Source: Nitriliruptoraceae bacterium
Lineage (GTDB): Bacteria; Actinomycetota; Nitriliruptoria; Nitriliruptorales; Nitriliruptoraceae
DNA length: 64,000 nucleotides
Assembly (NCBI GenBank): GCA_003565155.1
Contig: PXDB01000102.1
Location: 1-64,000, forward strand
Reading direction: 5' to 3'
Position numbers and translations under genes: made by a program. Below the pieces are notes generated by a model that ran no database searches, was not told where the DNA came from, and was given only the letters and a program-made list of their open reading frames with translations. Shown one piece after another: positions 53,401 through 62,370 of this stretch (position 1 is its first letter; the number at the start of each line of letters is the position of its first letter).

Positions 53401-54635
53401 GCCTGGAGCCCGACGCCCGCGGTGCAACGCTCGACGACCGGCTGCGACGTGCCGCCCGCCAGCCCGGTGGCCGCGTCGATCGCCTGCGCGAGGTCACGCC
53501 ACAGATCGTCGACATCCTCGATCCCGACCGACACCCGCAGCAGCCCGGGGCCGATCCGCGCGCTGGCCAGGGCCTCGGGGTCAACGACCCGGTGGGTGAG
53601 CCCCGCGGGGTGCTCGATCAGGGTGTCGTTGTTGCCGAGGCTCACCGCGGGCGTGAGCAGGCGCACGCCCTCCATCACCCGCCCTGCGGCCGTGAGGCCG
53701 CCGACGACGTCGAAGGTCAGCATGCCGCCCGGGCCCTGCATCTGCGCCGCGACGATCCCCTCGGGATCGCAGCCCGGCAGGCTCGGGTGGCAGACCCGTT
53801 CCACGCCCGGGTGCCGCGCGAGGCGGCGGGCGAGCTCGGTGGCGTTGGCCTGGGCCGCCCGGACCCTGAGCGCCAGGGTCTGCAGGCTGCGATGCAGCAG
53901 CGCGGCCGCCTGGGGGTCGAGCAGGGCCCCGGTGGCCACACGGACCCGTCGTAGCGCCGCGGCGTGTGCCTGATCGGTGGCGACCACCCCTGCGATCACG
54001 TCCCCGTGCCCGCCCAGCGCCTTGGTGGCCGAGTGCAGCGACCACGTCGCACCGAGGGTGAGCGGCTGCTGGAGGATCGGCGTGGCGAAGGTGTTGTCGA
54101 CCAGCACCGGGACCGGGCCGGCCTGCGCGACCACCGCTGCGATGTCGACCAGGGTCAGGGTGGGGTTGCCGGGCGTCTCGACGATGACCAGGGCGGTGTC
54201 CGGCTCGATCGCGTCGCCGACGGAGGCGGGCGTGGTCCAGGTGGTGCGGGTGCCGAGCAGGCCGCTGGAGAGCAGGTGGTCGGTGCCGCCGTAGAGCGGC
54301 CGGATCGCCACCACGTGCCGGCCGATCGCCCCGGCCGCGATCAGGGTCGCGGTCACCGCCGCCATCCCGGAGGAGAAGGCCACGGCACCCTCGGCCCGTT
54401 CCAGCCCCGCGATACCCCGCTCCCACCGGGCCACGGTGGGGTTGAACAGCCGCGCGTAGACCGGGGAGTGCTCCGGCGCGGCGTCACCTTCCGCCAGCCG
54501 CTCGAGGTCCTCGGTCCCCGCCGCGAGCGAGGTCACGGGGTAGGTGGTGGAACGGTCGAGCGGGGGCGCGTGGACCCCGAGCGTGCGCAGGTCCTCCCGA
54601 CCCCCGTGGACCACGTCGGTGTCGATGCCCGCCAT
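53397..54635 (-). CDS. mdeA: Cys/Met-metabolism PLP enzyme, methionine gamma-lyase-like
   Basis: 412-aa PLP enzyme of the trans-sulfuration family. PLP Lys in SLHSATKALGGHGDVIAG (about residue 220), phosphate loop FSSGMAAVTATL, Tyr in YARLFNPTVARWE, cofactor Asp in LVDNTFATP and C-terminal PLLRVSVGIEDVDDLW. Members include cystathionine gamma-synthase/lyase, O-acetylhomoserine sulfhydrylase and methionine gamma-lyase. The last is favoured by context (AceE-like gene downstream, divergent Lrp regulator). The residue that typically separates the lyase (a Cys near 116) cannot be aligned by eye. Start ATG with GGAAGG upstream. Confidence 0.82.
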   Translation of the reverse strand: MAGIDTDVVHGGREDLRTLGVHAPPLDRSTTYPVTSLAAGTEDLERLAEGDAAPEHSPVYARLFNPTVARWERGIAGLERAEGAVAFSSGMAAVTATLIAAGAIGRHVVAIRPLYGGTDHLLSSGLLGTRTTWTTPASVGDAIEPDTALVIVETPGNPTLTLVDIAAVVAQAGPVPVLVDNTFATPILQQPLTLGATWSLHSATKALGGHGDVIAGVVATDQAHAAALRRVRVATGALLDPQAAALLHRSLQTLALRVRAAQANATELARRLARHPGVERVCHPSLPGCDPEGIVAAQMQGPGGMLTFDVVGGLTAAGRVMEGVRLLTPAVSLGNNDTLIEHPAGLTHRVVDPEALASARIGPGLLRVSVGIEDVDDLWRDLAQAIDAATGLAGGTSQPVVERCTAGVGLQA

Positions 54636-54661
54636 GTCCAGACCTTCCGGTCGCGTACATC

Positions 54662-54691
54662 ATTATCCTGTCCGGACGTGCGCCGGAGCAA
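54662..54691 (-). promoter_or_regulatory. candidate mdeA promoter
   Basis: Minus strand: TTGCTC (54691-54686), 18-bp spacer, GATAAT (54667-54662). Predicted start about 20 bases ahead of the mdeA ATG. This is one of the few A/T-rich spots in the window and lies in the 87-bp gap shared with the divergent Lrp-type regulator, whose binding site would overlap it. Confidence 0.5.
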
Positions 54692-54722
54692 CCGGAACCT
54701 TGCCTGACAGGGTGGGTGCTTG

Positions 54723-55193
54723 ATGCCCTTGGACCGGACGGATGCCACCCTGGTGGGGGCACTACAGGAGGATGGTCGTCGCACCATCAAGGAGCTGGCC
54801 GCGCTGGTGTCGCTCTCCACCTCAGCGACCCACGAGCGTGTCCGTCGGCTGTTCGCCACGGGTGTGCTCCGTGGCATCCACGCCGAGGTGGAGCCCACCG
54901 CGATCGGGGTCGGGCTGCAGGCGGTGATCCAGGTCCACCTCCAGCGGCACTCCCGTGACGCCGTGATCGCCTTCCGCGACCACGCCCTGGCGCAGCCCGA
55001 GGTGGTGTCGGTGACCCACCTGACGGGAGCCGTCGACTTCCTCGTACAGGTCGCCGTGCGTGACACCGACCACCTCCGTGACCTGGCCCTGGCGGCCTTC
55101 ACCACCCGGGACGAGGTGGCGCGGCTGGAGACCTCGGTGGTCTACGAGCACGTCCGCGCGCAGGTCTGGCCGATCTACGACGGCCGGGACTGA
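54723..55193 (+). CDS. mdeR: Lrp/AsnC-family regulator, MdeR-like
   Basis: 156-aa regulator. Winged helix-turn-helix at about 3-55 (LDRTDATLVGALQEDGRRTIKELAALVSLSTSATHERVRRLFATGVLRGIHAEV) and ligand-binding RAM domain at about 60-150 (VGLQAVIQVHLQRHSRDAV, GAVDFLVQVAVRDTDHLRDL). ATG used because AGGGTGGG lies upstream; a TTG one codon earlier is also open. Divergent from the mdeA-mdeB-like operon, the position of mdeR in P. putida. Probably activates that operon in response to methionine. Confidence 0.9.
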   Translation: MPLDRTDATLVGALQEDGRRTIKELAALVSLSTSATHERVRRLFATGVLRGIHAEVEPTAIGVGLQAVIQVHLQRHSRDAVIAFRDHALAQPEVVSVTHLTGAVDFLVQVAVRDTDHLRDLALAAFTTRDEVARLETSVVYEHVRAQVWPIYDGRD

Positions 55194-55199
55194 CGGCGC

Positions 55200-55436
55200 T
55201 CACCCGCCGAGGAATCCCCTGACCTTGGTGCGCACGTCCGAGGGCAGGGCGTCAGCCGGGACCTTGTCGAGCAGGCTGCCCATCGTCTCGCGCTCCCCGC
55301 TGAGGATGTCGTCCAGCTGCACGACCAGCTCCTCCGGCAGCTTCTCCTCCAGGAACGACCGCACCGTCTCGGTCACCTCGGCGGCCTTGCCGTCGTCGAG
55401 GCCGAGGTCGTGCAGGCGGGTCAGTAGCTCATCCAT
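55200..55436 (-). CDS. small helical protein of unknown function (78 aa)
   Basis: 78-aa acidic protein made of amphipathic helices (LLTRLHDLGLDDGKAAEVTETVRSFLEEKLPEELVVQLDDILSG). I recognise no family with confidence; it resembles DUF2267/YidB-like helical proteins in composition. ATG with GGAAGGTG six bases upstream. Convergent with mdeR, six-base gap. Confidence 0.75.
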   Translation of the reverse strand: MDELLTRLHDLGLDDGKAAEVTETVRSFLEEKLPEELVVQLDDILSGERETMGSLLDKVPADALPSDVRTKVRGFLGG

Positions 55437-55568
55437 ACCGGACACCTTCCATGCTCGCACCGTGGTCGGACACGCGTGACGACCCTACGGCGCACGACTC
55501 CCCGCCGCGACCGGGATGGCCGCCCGACAGGCGCCCGCGGGGCCGCCCGCCGCCGCTGGCGCACCGCA

Positions 55569-56348
55569 TCACACCGTGTCGCGCCGGCGGCGGAGCGCGT
55601 ACAGCGCCACCCCGGCGGCCACCGAGGCGTTCAGCGAACCCACCCGGCCACGCATGGGCAGGCGCACCAGGGCGTCGCACCGCTCGCGGGTGAGACGGGC
55701 CAGGCCCGACCCTTCCGCTCCGACCACCAGGACGCACGCCGCACCGGCGAGGGGATGCTCCTCCAGCGCCACGTCGGCGTCCCCGTCCAGCCCGAGCGAC
55801 CACACCCCGGCCTCCGCGAGCTGTCCGAGTGCGCGCACGAGGTTGCCGACCTCAGCCACCCGCAGGTGGGCCAGCGCACCTGCCGCCGCCTTCTCCACCA
55901 CCGGGGTGACGCGGGCGGAGCGGCGGCCGGGGAGCAGCAGCCCGTGGGCGCCCACCGCCTCAGCGGTACGGGCGATGGAACCGAGGTTGTGGGGGTCGGT
56001 GATCCCATCGAGCGCCACCAGCAGCGGTGGCTCACCGGCGTCCTCGGCGACCGCCAGCACCTGTGCGAGGGTGATGGTGCGGAAGGGGGCCGCCACCGCC
56101 ACCACGCCCTGGTGGACGAGCCCGTCGGTGCCACGGTCGAGCTCCTCACGGGCCACCCGCCTGACCCGCACTCCGGCGGCTGCGGCGGCTGCTCGAAGCT
56201 CGTCGACCACCGCGTCGGGCTCGCGGCCCTCGGCCACCAGCAGTTCGAAGACCTGCGCCCCCGCGCGCAGCAGCTCCCGGACGGGGTGGATGCCGCCGAC
56301 GAGCCGGTAGCCCGCCTCCCGGCCGCTGGAACCTCCCCGCCGGCTCAC
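55569..56348 (-). CDS. rlmB: 23S rRNA 2'-O-ribose methyltransferase, SpoU/TrmH family
   Basis: 259-aa SPOUT methyltransferase. N-terminal substrate-binding domain (YRLVGGIHPVRELLRAGAQVFELLVAEG) and C-terminal SAM knot: LDGITDPHNLGSIARTAEAVGAHGLLLPGRRS, VVGAEGSGLARLTRERCD and RLPMRGRVGSLNASVAAGVALYAL. Modifies G2251 of 23S rRNA in E. coli RlmB. GTG start overlaps the cysS stop by four bases (GTGA), the usual cysS-rlmB arrangement of actinobacteria. Confidence 0.93.
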   Translation of the reverse strand: MSRRGGSSGREAGYRLVGGIHPVRELLRAGAQVFELLVAEGREPDAVVDELRAAAAAAGVRVRRVAREELDRGTDGLVHQGVVAVAAPFRTITLAQVLAVAEDAGEPPLLVALDGITDPHNLGSIARTAEAVGAHGLLLPGRRSARVTPVVEKAAAGALAHLRVAEVGNLVRALGQLAEAGVWSLGLDGDADVALEEHPLAGAACVLVVGAEGSGLARLTRERCDALVRLPMRGRVGSLNASVAAGVALYALRRRRDTV

Positions 56349-57778
56349 CCGGCGGTGGGCGCGTCGGCGACGTACCAGCGCACCCCGTCGGGGCGGTCCT
56401 CGACCACCACCCCGGCGGCGCCGAGCTGGTCGCGGATCCCGTCAGCGGTGGCGAAATCGCGCTCCGCACGAGCCGCTGCCCGCTGCTCCAGGAGGGAGTC
56501 CACCAACGCGGCCAGCTGGCGTTCCACCCCGGCGGCATCGGCCAGCGCCGCTTCGAGGTGGAGGCCGAGCACGCCGTCGCCGAGCTCGGTCAGCGCACCG
56601 GCGAGGCCGGCGACCCGCGCGCTGGCCGCCACGTCACCCCGTTCGGCGGCCGTCAGCGCCTCGTTGCCCGCGGTGACCAGTTCGTGCACGGCAGCGACGG
56701 CAGCCGGTGCGTTCAGGTCGGCGTCCATCGCCGCGGCGAACGCCGCCCGGTGCACCGCGGCGGCCGTGTCGTCCACCCCGACGTCGGACGCGACCCGCCG
56801 GGCAGCCCGCAGGAAGGTCACGAAGCGCTGGTGGACGGCGGCAGCATCACGCAGCCGGGCGGTGTCGAAGGTCAGCGGGGTGCGGTGCTGCGCGGAGAGG
56901 TACCACAGCCGCAGGGGACCTACACCCCAGGCGGACAGCGCCTCCTCGAGGGAGACGACGTTGCCCACCGACTTCGACATCTTCTCCGCCCCCATCTGCA
57001 CCATGCCGTTGTGCACCCAGTAACGGGCGAAGGTGTCGCCGTGGGCGGCCTCGTGCTGGGCGATCTCGTTCTCATGGTGGGGGAAGACCAGATCGAGCCC
57101 GCCCCCGTGGATGTCGAAGCCGTGACCGAGATGCTTGGCGGCCATGGCCGAGCACTCGATGTGCCAACCCGGTCGACCCGGACCCCACGGGGAGGGCCAC
57201 GCGGGCTCACCGGGCTTGGCGGCCTTCCACATGGCGAAGTCGAGCGGATCCTCCTTGTCGGAGGCGTCCACGATGTCCTCGCCCTGCTGCATATCGTCCA
57301 CACGACGCCGCGACAGCCTGCCGTACCCCGCGAAGCGCCGGACGCGGAAGAACACGTTGCCCTCGACCGCATAGGCCTTGTCCTGGTCCAGCAGCAGCTG
57401 GATCAGCGCCTGCATCTCCAGCAGGTGGCCGGTGGCCAGGGGCTGGACGTCGGGCGCACGCACGCCCAGGGCGTCCATGGTGCGGTTCCACGCCCGGGTG
57501 TAGCGGGTCGCCACCACCGCCGGCTCGAGCCCCTCCCGGCGTGCGCGGAGGATGATCTTGTCGTCGATGTCGGTCACGTTCTGCACGAAGGTGACGGCGT
57601 AGCCACGCCACTCGAGGTAGCGGCGCAGGACGTCGAAGACCACCGCCGCACGCCCGTGTCCGATGTGGGCGTCCCCCTGGACGGTGGGACCGCACACGTA
57701 CAGCGCGGCCATGCCCTCCTCGCGGGGCTCGAAGGGCCGCTGCTCGCGGGCCAGGGTGTCGTACAGCGACAGCGTCAT
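56345..57778 (-). CDS. cysS: cysteinyl-tRNA synthetase
   Basis: 477-aa class Ia synthetase. HIGH motif [13 protein letters not shown], zinc ligands in YVCGPTV and WHIECSAMA and the [13 protein letters not shown] stretch, KMSKS loop [15 protein letters not shown]-like anticodon domain at the C-terminus ([36 protein letters not shown]). ATG chosen because [18 protein letters not shown] aligns with the family start; a longer frame upstream lacks similarity. Sits 64 bp after ispF and overlaps rlmB. Confidence 0.96.
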   Translation of the reverse strand: MTLSLYDTLAREQRPFEPREEGMAALYVCGPTVQGDAHIGHGRAAVVFDVLRRYLEWRGYAVTFVQNVTDIDDKIILRARREGLEPAVVATRYTRAWNRTMDALGVRAPDVQPLATGHLLEMQALIQLLLDQDKAYAVEGNVFFRVRRFAGYGRLSRRRVDDMQQGEDIVDASDKEDPLDFAMWKAAKPGEPAWPSPWGPGRPGWHIECSAMAAKHLGHGFDIHGGGLDLVFPHHENEIAQHEAAHGDTFARYWVHNGMVQMGAEKMSKSVGNVVSLEEALSAWGVGPLRLWYLSAQHRTPLTFDTARLRDAAAVHQRFVTFLRAARRVASDVGVDDTAAAVHRAAFAAAMDADLNAPAAVAAVHELVTAGNEALTAAERGDVAASARVAGLAGALTELGDGVLGLHLEAALADAAGVERQLAALVDSLLEQRAAARAERDFATADGIRDQLGAAGVVVEDRPDGVRWYVADAPTAG

Positions 57779-57842
57779 CGGGGTCCACCGGGTGGGTTGC
57801 AGGCGTGACAGCGGGCCACCGGGCACGCGCCGGCCGGGGAGC

Positions 57843-58343
57843 CTACCGCTGCGGACGGAACAGCAGACAGACCGCCGAGGTCAGGATGCCCTCGCTGCGA
57901 CCGAGCGCCCCGAGGCGGTCGGTGGTGGTGAACTGCACCGATACCGCCGCCACCTCGACGTCGCACAGGGCAGCGAGGTGCGCCCGCATCCGGTCACGGT
58001 AGGCGGCGAGCCGGGGGCGCTGTGCCACGACGGTGACGTCGAGGTTGCCGACGTACCAGCCCGCGGCGGCAACCTCGTCCACCACGGCCCGCAGCAGGTC
58101 GCTGGAGTCGGCACCACGGGTCTCCGGCCGGTCCACCCCGAACCGGGCACCGAGATCACCGAGCGCCGCGGCACCGAGCAGGGCGTCCGCGACGGCGTGG
58201 AGTCCGACGTCGGCGTCACTGTGCCCGGCGAGGCCGTCGGCACCCTCGACCTCCACCCCGCAGATGCGCAGGCGTCTGGTCGGGTCCGCGGCGAAGGGGT
58301 GGACGTCGATGCCCTGACCGACACGCAGCGCCGGTGCCGTCAT
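57843..58343 (-). CDS. ispF: 2-C-methyl-D-erythritol 2,4-cyclodiphosphate synthase
   Basis: 166-aa enzyme of the non-mevalonate isoprenoid pathway. Metal ligands in GIDVHPF (Asp, His) and the His of GHSDADVGLHAVADALLGAAALGDLG. The C-terminal TTTDRLGALGRSEGI loop is characteristic. Start overlaps the ispD stop by four bases (ATGA), so translation is coupled to ispD. Confidence 0.95.
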   Translation of the reverse strand: MTAPALRVGQGIDVHPFAADPTRRLRICGVEVEGADGLAGHSDADVGLHAVADALLGAAALGDLGARFGVDRPETRGADSSDLLRAVVDEVAAAGWYVGNLDVTVVAQRPRLAAYRDRMRAHLAALCDVEVAAVSVQFTTTDRLGALGRSEGILTSAVCLLFRPQR

Positions 58344-59113
58344 CCGACGCCCCCTTCGGCCGCGTGCGGGTCGAAGGCGCCCGGGTCGGCGTGGGTCGCC
58401 AGTAGCTCGAGCAGGGCGAGATCGGCGGGGTAGGTGACCTTGCGCGACCACACGGAACCGGGCACCACCACGATCCGCCCGTCCAGGGCTCCCTGCGCCC
58501 GCAACCGTTCGACCAGGCCGAGGTCGTCGGTGAGCTCCGCCCCGTCGCGCACCGCCGACAGTGCGGTCCGCAGCACCCGCGCGGGGAACACCTGCGGGGT
58601 CTGGATGCCGACCAGCCCCGTGCGGTCCACGGTCGTGACCACCTCACGGTCAGCCCGGTCCTCGGAACTCCTCGTGCGCTTGAGGGTGTCGGCGACGGGC
58701 ACGCCCGGCGCCGCGGCGAGGACCTCGCCGTCCAGCGGTACCGCCCGAACGGCGGCGGCGATGACGTCCGGCGGCGTCAGCGGCCGTGCGGCGTCGTGGA
58801 TCACCACGACCTCGGCCGACGCCTCCAGCACCTCGACGCCGGCGACCACGCTCTCGGTGCGGGTTGCAGCGCCCGGCACGAGCCCGGCCACCGGCAGTCC
58901 AGCCGTGGCAGCCTCGAAGGCCCGTCGCCACCCCGGGGTGTGCACCACCACCGCGGGAGGCAGGCCGGCGGCGGCGAGCCCCGCCAGGGTGTGGGCGAGC
59001 AGGGTGCGACCGTGCAGCGGCACCAGCGCCTTGGGCGCCGTCGCACCCAGCCGGTCACCACTGCCGGCGGCGACGACCACCACGCCGAGGTGCACCGCGC
59101 CGCCACCGGTCAC
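58340..59113 (-). CDS. ispD: 2-C-methyl-D-erythritol 4-phosphate cytidylyltransferase
   Basis: 257-aa nucleotidyltransferase. Signature VVVAAGSGDRLGATAPKALVPLHGRTLLAHTL, then IHDAARPLTPPDVI, LKRTRSSEDR and TPQVFPARVLRTAL. Makes CDP-ME, the substrate line leading to IspF. GTG at 59113 overlaps the PIN/TRAM stop (GTGA); the GTG at 59095 is a possible shorter start. Confidence 0.94.
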   Translation of the reverse strand: MTGGGAVHLGVVVVAAGSGDRLGATAPKALVPLHGRTLLAHTLAGLAAAGLPPAVVVHTPGWRRAFEAATAGLPVAGLVPGAATRTESVVAGVEVLEASAEVVVIHDAARPLTPPDVIAAAVRAVPLDGEVLAAAPGVPVADTLKRTRSSEDRADREVVTTVDRTGLVGIQTPQVFPARVLRTALSAVRDGAELTDDLGLVERLRAQGALDGRIVVVPGSVWSRKVTYPADLALLELLATHADPGAFDPHAAEGGVG

Positions 59114-60216
59114 GCCGGGACCCACCCGACGGTAGCGAACAGCAGCCGACCGGTCCTCGACTGCACGATCGAGGTGACGTCCACCTCGACCTCTGCACCG
59201 ACGTGGTCCGCGGCCTCCTCCACGATCACCATCGTTCCGTCCTCCAGGTAGCCGACGGCCTGCCCGGCGTCGCGGCCCGGACGCACCAGCAGCAGCGGTA
59301 CGCGGTCACCCGGCAGCACCGGGGCCCGCATGGCCTCCGCCAACTCATGGGGGTTCAGCACCCTGATCCCGCGTGCCTGGGCGATCTCCGCCAGCGGCGC
59401 GTCCGCGGTCAGCAGGGCCGCCCGCCGCTGCTGGCAGATGGCGACCAGCTTCTCGTCGACCGGCCCGATGCCGGCCACCTCGTCCTCATCGACCTCCACC
59501 GCGATCAGCCCCTCGTCCTGGAGGACGTGGAAGGCGTGCAGACCTCGTTGGCCGAGCCGGCGACGGTGCTCCTGCGCGTGCTCCGCGATGCGCTCCACCT
59601 CCCGGACCACCGGTCTGGGCACCACCAGGGTGCCCTCCAGGTAGCCGGCACGGGCGATGTCGACGAGCCGAGCGTCGATCAACGCGGAGCTGTCCACCAC
59701 CTTCACACCCGCGCCGCGGGAGGGCGTGCGGACCTCCAGCCGTCCGCGCATGCCGACGTAGCGGCCGAGCTCCGCGGCTCGGCCGGCGCCGAGCAGCACG
59801 CCGGCGTACACCAGGGCGATCACCACCAGCAGCAACGCCGGCACGAGGAACCGCTGGCCGGGCAGCAGCAGCAGGGGCGCGGCGATCGCCAACGCCAGCA
59901 GCGCACCCACCGCGCCGCCGAGGGCACCGGCGATCAGCTGGATGGCCGGTACCTGCACCAGACGTGCGCTCGCCTCCCGCGCGCCGCGGACCAGGGTGCG
60001 GCCGAGCAGGCCGCCGGCGAGGTAGCCGACGAGCGCCCCCAGCATCGAGGTGACCAGTCGGGTGGTGGAGGGGTCCTCGAACGCTGCAACGTCGTGCGCC
60101 GCCTCACCGAGGGCGTAGCCGGCAGCAGTGGCCGCCAGCACGACGCCGAGGCGCACCGACTCGACGACCACGTGCTCGCGTGGCACGTCGCGCTCCACCA
60201 TCACGGTCCCCACCAC
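59110..60216 (-). CDS. PIN/TRAM-domain membrane protein (YacL-like)
   Basis: 368-aa protein. Four hydrophobic helices (about 20-150: LGVVLAATAAGYALGE, LVTSMLGALVGYLAGGLLG, IQLIAGALGGAVGALLALAIA, LVPALLLVVIALVYAGVLLG). A PIN nuclease domain follows (VVDSSALIDARLVDI, RPVVREVERIAEHAQEHRRR, DEKLVAICQQRRAALLTADAPLAEIAQ), then a TRAM RNA-binding domain (GRDAGQAVGYLEDGTMVIVEEAADHVGAEVEV). Probably a membrane-bound RNase. In actinobacteria it commonly sits between carD and ispD, as here. Confidence 0.93.
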   Translation of the reverse strand: MVGTVMVERDVPREHVVVESVRLGVVLAATAAGYALGEAAHDVAAFEDPSTTRLVTSMLGALVGYLAGGLLGRTLVRGAREASARLVQVPAIQLIAGALGGAVGALLALAIAAPLLLLPGQRFLVPALLLVVIALVYAGVLLGAGRAAELGRYVGMRGRLEVRTPSRGAGVKVVDSSALIDARLVDIARAGYLEGTLVVPRPVVREVERIAEHAQEHRRRLGQRGLHAFHVLQDEGLIAVEVDEDEVAGIGPVDEKLVAICQQRRAALLTADAPLAEIAQARGIRVLNPHELAEAMRAPVLPGDRVPLLLVRPGRDAGQAVGYLEDGTMVIVEEAADHVGAEVEVDVTSIVQSRTGRLLFATVGWVPA

Positions 60217-60311
60217 TCGCCGGCGAACGCGATGCTAGGGCGCATTGCTACCCGGCCCGCGACAGGTGGGCGTGGCAGGTGTGCTCCGCAGTGTGCTCGC
60301 GCGCCCCGGCG

Positions 60312-60803
60312 TCAGCCGTGGGCGGTGACCAGGGTCTCCTCGACCAGGGCCTCGGCCTGCTCCTCGTCCTTCTTGATGGCCACGGCCAGCTCGGAGAGCA
60401 GGATCTGCTTCGCCTTGGTGAGCATCCGCTTCTCACCGGCGGACAGCCCCTTGTCCTTCTCCCGGGTTGCGAGGTTCCGCACCACCTCCGCGACCTGGTA
60501 GATGTCGCCGGAGCGCAGCTTCTCGTAGTTGGCCTTGAACCGACGTGACCAGTTGCCAGCGGCCTTGCCCTCGGGCTCGCGGAGCACGTCGAGGACCTGC
60601 TCGACCTCCTTCTTGCTGACCACGTTGCGGATGCCGACCTCCTCGCAGGAGTCCGCCGGCACCATCAGCGTCAGGTCCCCGTAGGTGAGTCGGAGGACGA
60701 GGTACTCCCGTGCCTGCCCCTTGAGCTCCCGCTCCTCCTTGCGCTCCACGACCGCCGCGCCGTGGTGGGGGTAGATGACGGTGTCGCCGACGCTGTAGGC
60801 CAT
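60312..60803 (-). CDS. carD: CarD-family transcription factor
   Basis: 163-aa RNA-polymerase-binding regulator. N-terminal RID domain (MAYSVGDTVIYPHHGAAVVERKEERELKGQAREYLVLRL) contacts the beta subunit. The C-terminal helical DNA-binding part (REPEGKAAGNWSRRFKANYEKLRSGDIYQVAEVVRNLATRE, AEKRML-type helices) has the Trp that wedges at the -10 element. Stabilises open complexes, mainly at rRNA promoters. ATG with AGGAG ten bases upstream. First gene of the run through ispD-ispF-cysS-rlmB. Confidence 0.96.
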   Translation of the reverse strand: MAYSVGDTVIYPHHGAAVVERKEERELKGQAREYLVLRLTYGDLTLMVPADSCEEVGIRNVVSKKEVEQVLDVLREPEGKAAGNWSRRFKANYEKLRSGDIYQVAEVVRNLATREKDKGLSAGEKRMLTKAKQILLSELAVAIKKDEEQAEALVEETLVTAHG

Positions 60804-61077
60804 ATGAGACGCGCTCCTGACGGGGTCCGGGGTCGGACCGGTTCTCGGTGGTCTGGCGCCGCTCAACCGAACCGGGGAGCAGCCTGCGCCGAACCACCGA
60901 TGAGCACCTGAAGCCTCATCTGGTTGGACCCACACCGCTCGACGGCCGTCTGCACGGCACCTTTCGCTCGACTCGCTCGTGCTGGGTCCTGCCAGCGCCG
61001 CTGTCGCCACGTCGATGTGGTTCCGCAGGCGCTGGTGCAGCGATGATGCTCGTGGACACCACCGTCTGGCCGGGCTG

Positions 61078-61106
61078 AGGATAGCACGCACCTGCGGTGC
61101 GGTCGA
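61078..61106 (-). promoter_or_regulatory. candidate carD promoter with long leader
   Basis: Minus strand: TCGACC (61106-61101), 17-bp spacer, TATCCT (61083-61078). The implied start lies about 270 bases ahead of carD. The 337-bp interval (60804-61140) contains no open frame I can support. Near disA there is a CCCCG...CGGGG hairpin (about 61120-61138) that may end disA transcription. Confidence 0.5.
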
Positions 61107-61140
61107 GGTGCGGATGGCCCCGAACCCCGCTCCTACGGGG

Positions 61141-62208
61141 TCATCCGAGGCGTTCCTGCAGGGTCGGCTCCGCGAGACGACGCAACCCGTCCTGGACAGC
61201 ACGGGCCCGTGACTCCCCCACCCCCTCGACCTCGTCGAGCTCCGCGATGGTGGCCTCCATGACCCGTGGCAGCGTCTGGAAGCGTTCCACGAGCCGATCG
61301 ACGACCGTGGCCGGGAGCCGGGGGATACGCGACAGCAGCCGGTAGCCGCGGGGTGAGACCGCCTTGTCCAGCTCCTCATCGGTGTAGGCGAGCAACCTGG
61401 CCACGAGCTCCGCATCCAGGAGCGCGTCGGTGCCGAGCTCGCCGAGCTCCTCCAGCACACGGCTGAGCTTGCGACGACGGTCACGGAGGTAGTCACGGAC
61501 CACCAGCTCCCGTTCGTCGGCGACCGAGCCCACCAGCTCGTCGAGCTGGAGCTGGATCAGCCGCCCCTCGCTGCCCAGCTCGATGACGTGGGCCTCCACC
61601 TCGCTGGCGATACGTCGCAGCATCTCCGCGCGCTGCAGCGCCAGGACCGCGTCGCGGACCGTGACGGCATCCTCGACCTCGCGGGCGGAGAGCAGGGCGG
61701 AGACCTCGTCCAGGCGGTAGCGGTACCGCTCCAGGGTGGAGAGCGCCTGGTTCGCCCGCACGAGCAGGGTCGAGACCTCCTCGAGCACGTGCCGCCGGTC
61801 GCCCACGTAGAGGTTGACCATCCCCATGGACTCCGACACCGTGACGATCGGGGTCCCGGTCTGTCGTGCGGTGCGCTCGGCGGAGCGGTGGCGTGTCCCG
61901 GTCTCGGAGGTGGCGATCGTCGGATCGGGGACCAGGTGCACGTTCGCCCGGAGGACCCGGCCAGCGTCGGCGTCGAGCACCAGGGCACCGTCCATCTTGG
62001 CCAGCTCGGCGATGCGTTGGCTGGTGGCGGCGATGTCGATCACGAAGCCGCCGGAGACCAGCGGCTCGATCCGCGGCGACCAGCCGATGACGATCAGGCT
62101 GCCGCGACCTGCACGGATGATGCGCTCGATGCCCTCCCGCAGGGGCATACCCGGTGCCAGCAACGCGAGGACGTCACGCAGCGCCGGGTCGCGGCTCACC
62201 TCCACCAC
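61141..62208 (-). CDS. disA: diadenylate cyclase / DNA-integrity scanner DisA
   Basis: 355-aa DisA. DAC domain (about 10-150) with MDGALVLDAD and GTRHRSAER, the DGA and RHR motifs that bind the nucleotides for c-di-AMP synthesis. A linker helix bundle follows (VRANQALSTLERYRYRLDEVSALLSAREVEDAVTVRDAV) and a C-terminal helix-hairpin-helix DNA-binding domain (GYRLLSRIPRLPATVVDRLVERF, EGVGESRARAVQDGL). GTG start with GAAGGAG seven bases upstream; nearby GTG codons differ by one to three residues. Produces c-di-AMP, tied to osmoregulation and DNA damage. Confidence 0.95.
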   Translation of the reverse strand: MVEVSRDPALRDVLALLAPGMPLREGIERIIRAGRGSLIVIGWSPRIEPLVSGGFVIDIAATSQRIAELAKMDGALVLDADAGRVLRANVHLVPDPTIATSETGTRHRSAERTARQTGTPIVTVSESMGMVNLYVGDRRHVLEEVSTLLVRANQALSTLERYRYRLDEVSALLSAREVEDAVTVRDAVLALQRAEMLRRIASEVEAHVIELGSEGRLIQLQLDELVGSVADERELVVRDYLRDRRRKLSRVLEELGELGTDALLDAELVARLLAYTDEELDKAVSPRGYRLLSRIPRLPATVVDRLVERFQTLPRVMEATIAELDEVEGVGESRARAVQDGLRRLAEPTLQERLG

Positions 62209-62370
62209 GCTGCGGCTCCTTCGACCACCGTGCGGCCCGCACGGCGACAGCTGCACGAACAGGGGAGCGCGGACGTGGACCCGGCCCCGACAGGACCGCG
62301 CCCCGTGCGGCCGTGCGGTCCACACGCAGCGTAACGCAGCCAACACCACCCGGCGGCGAGGCTCGGGCCA

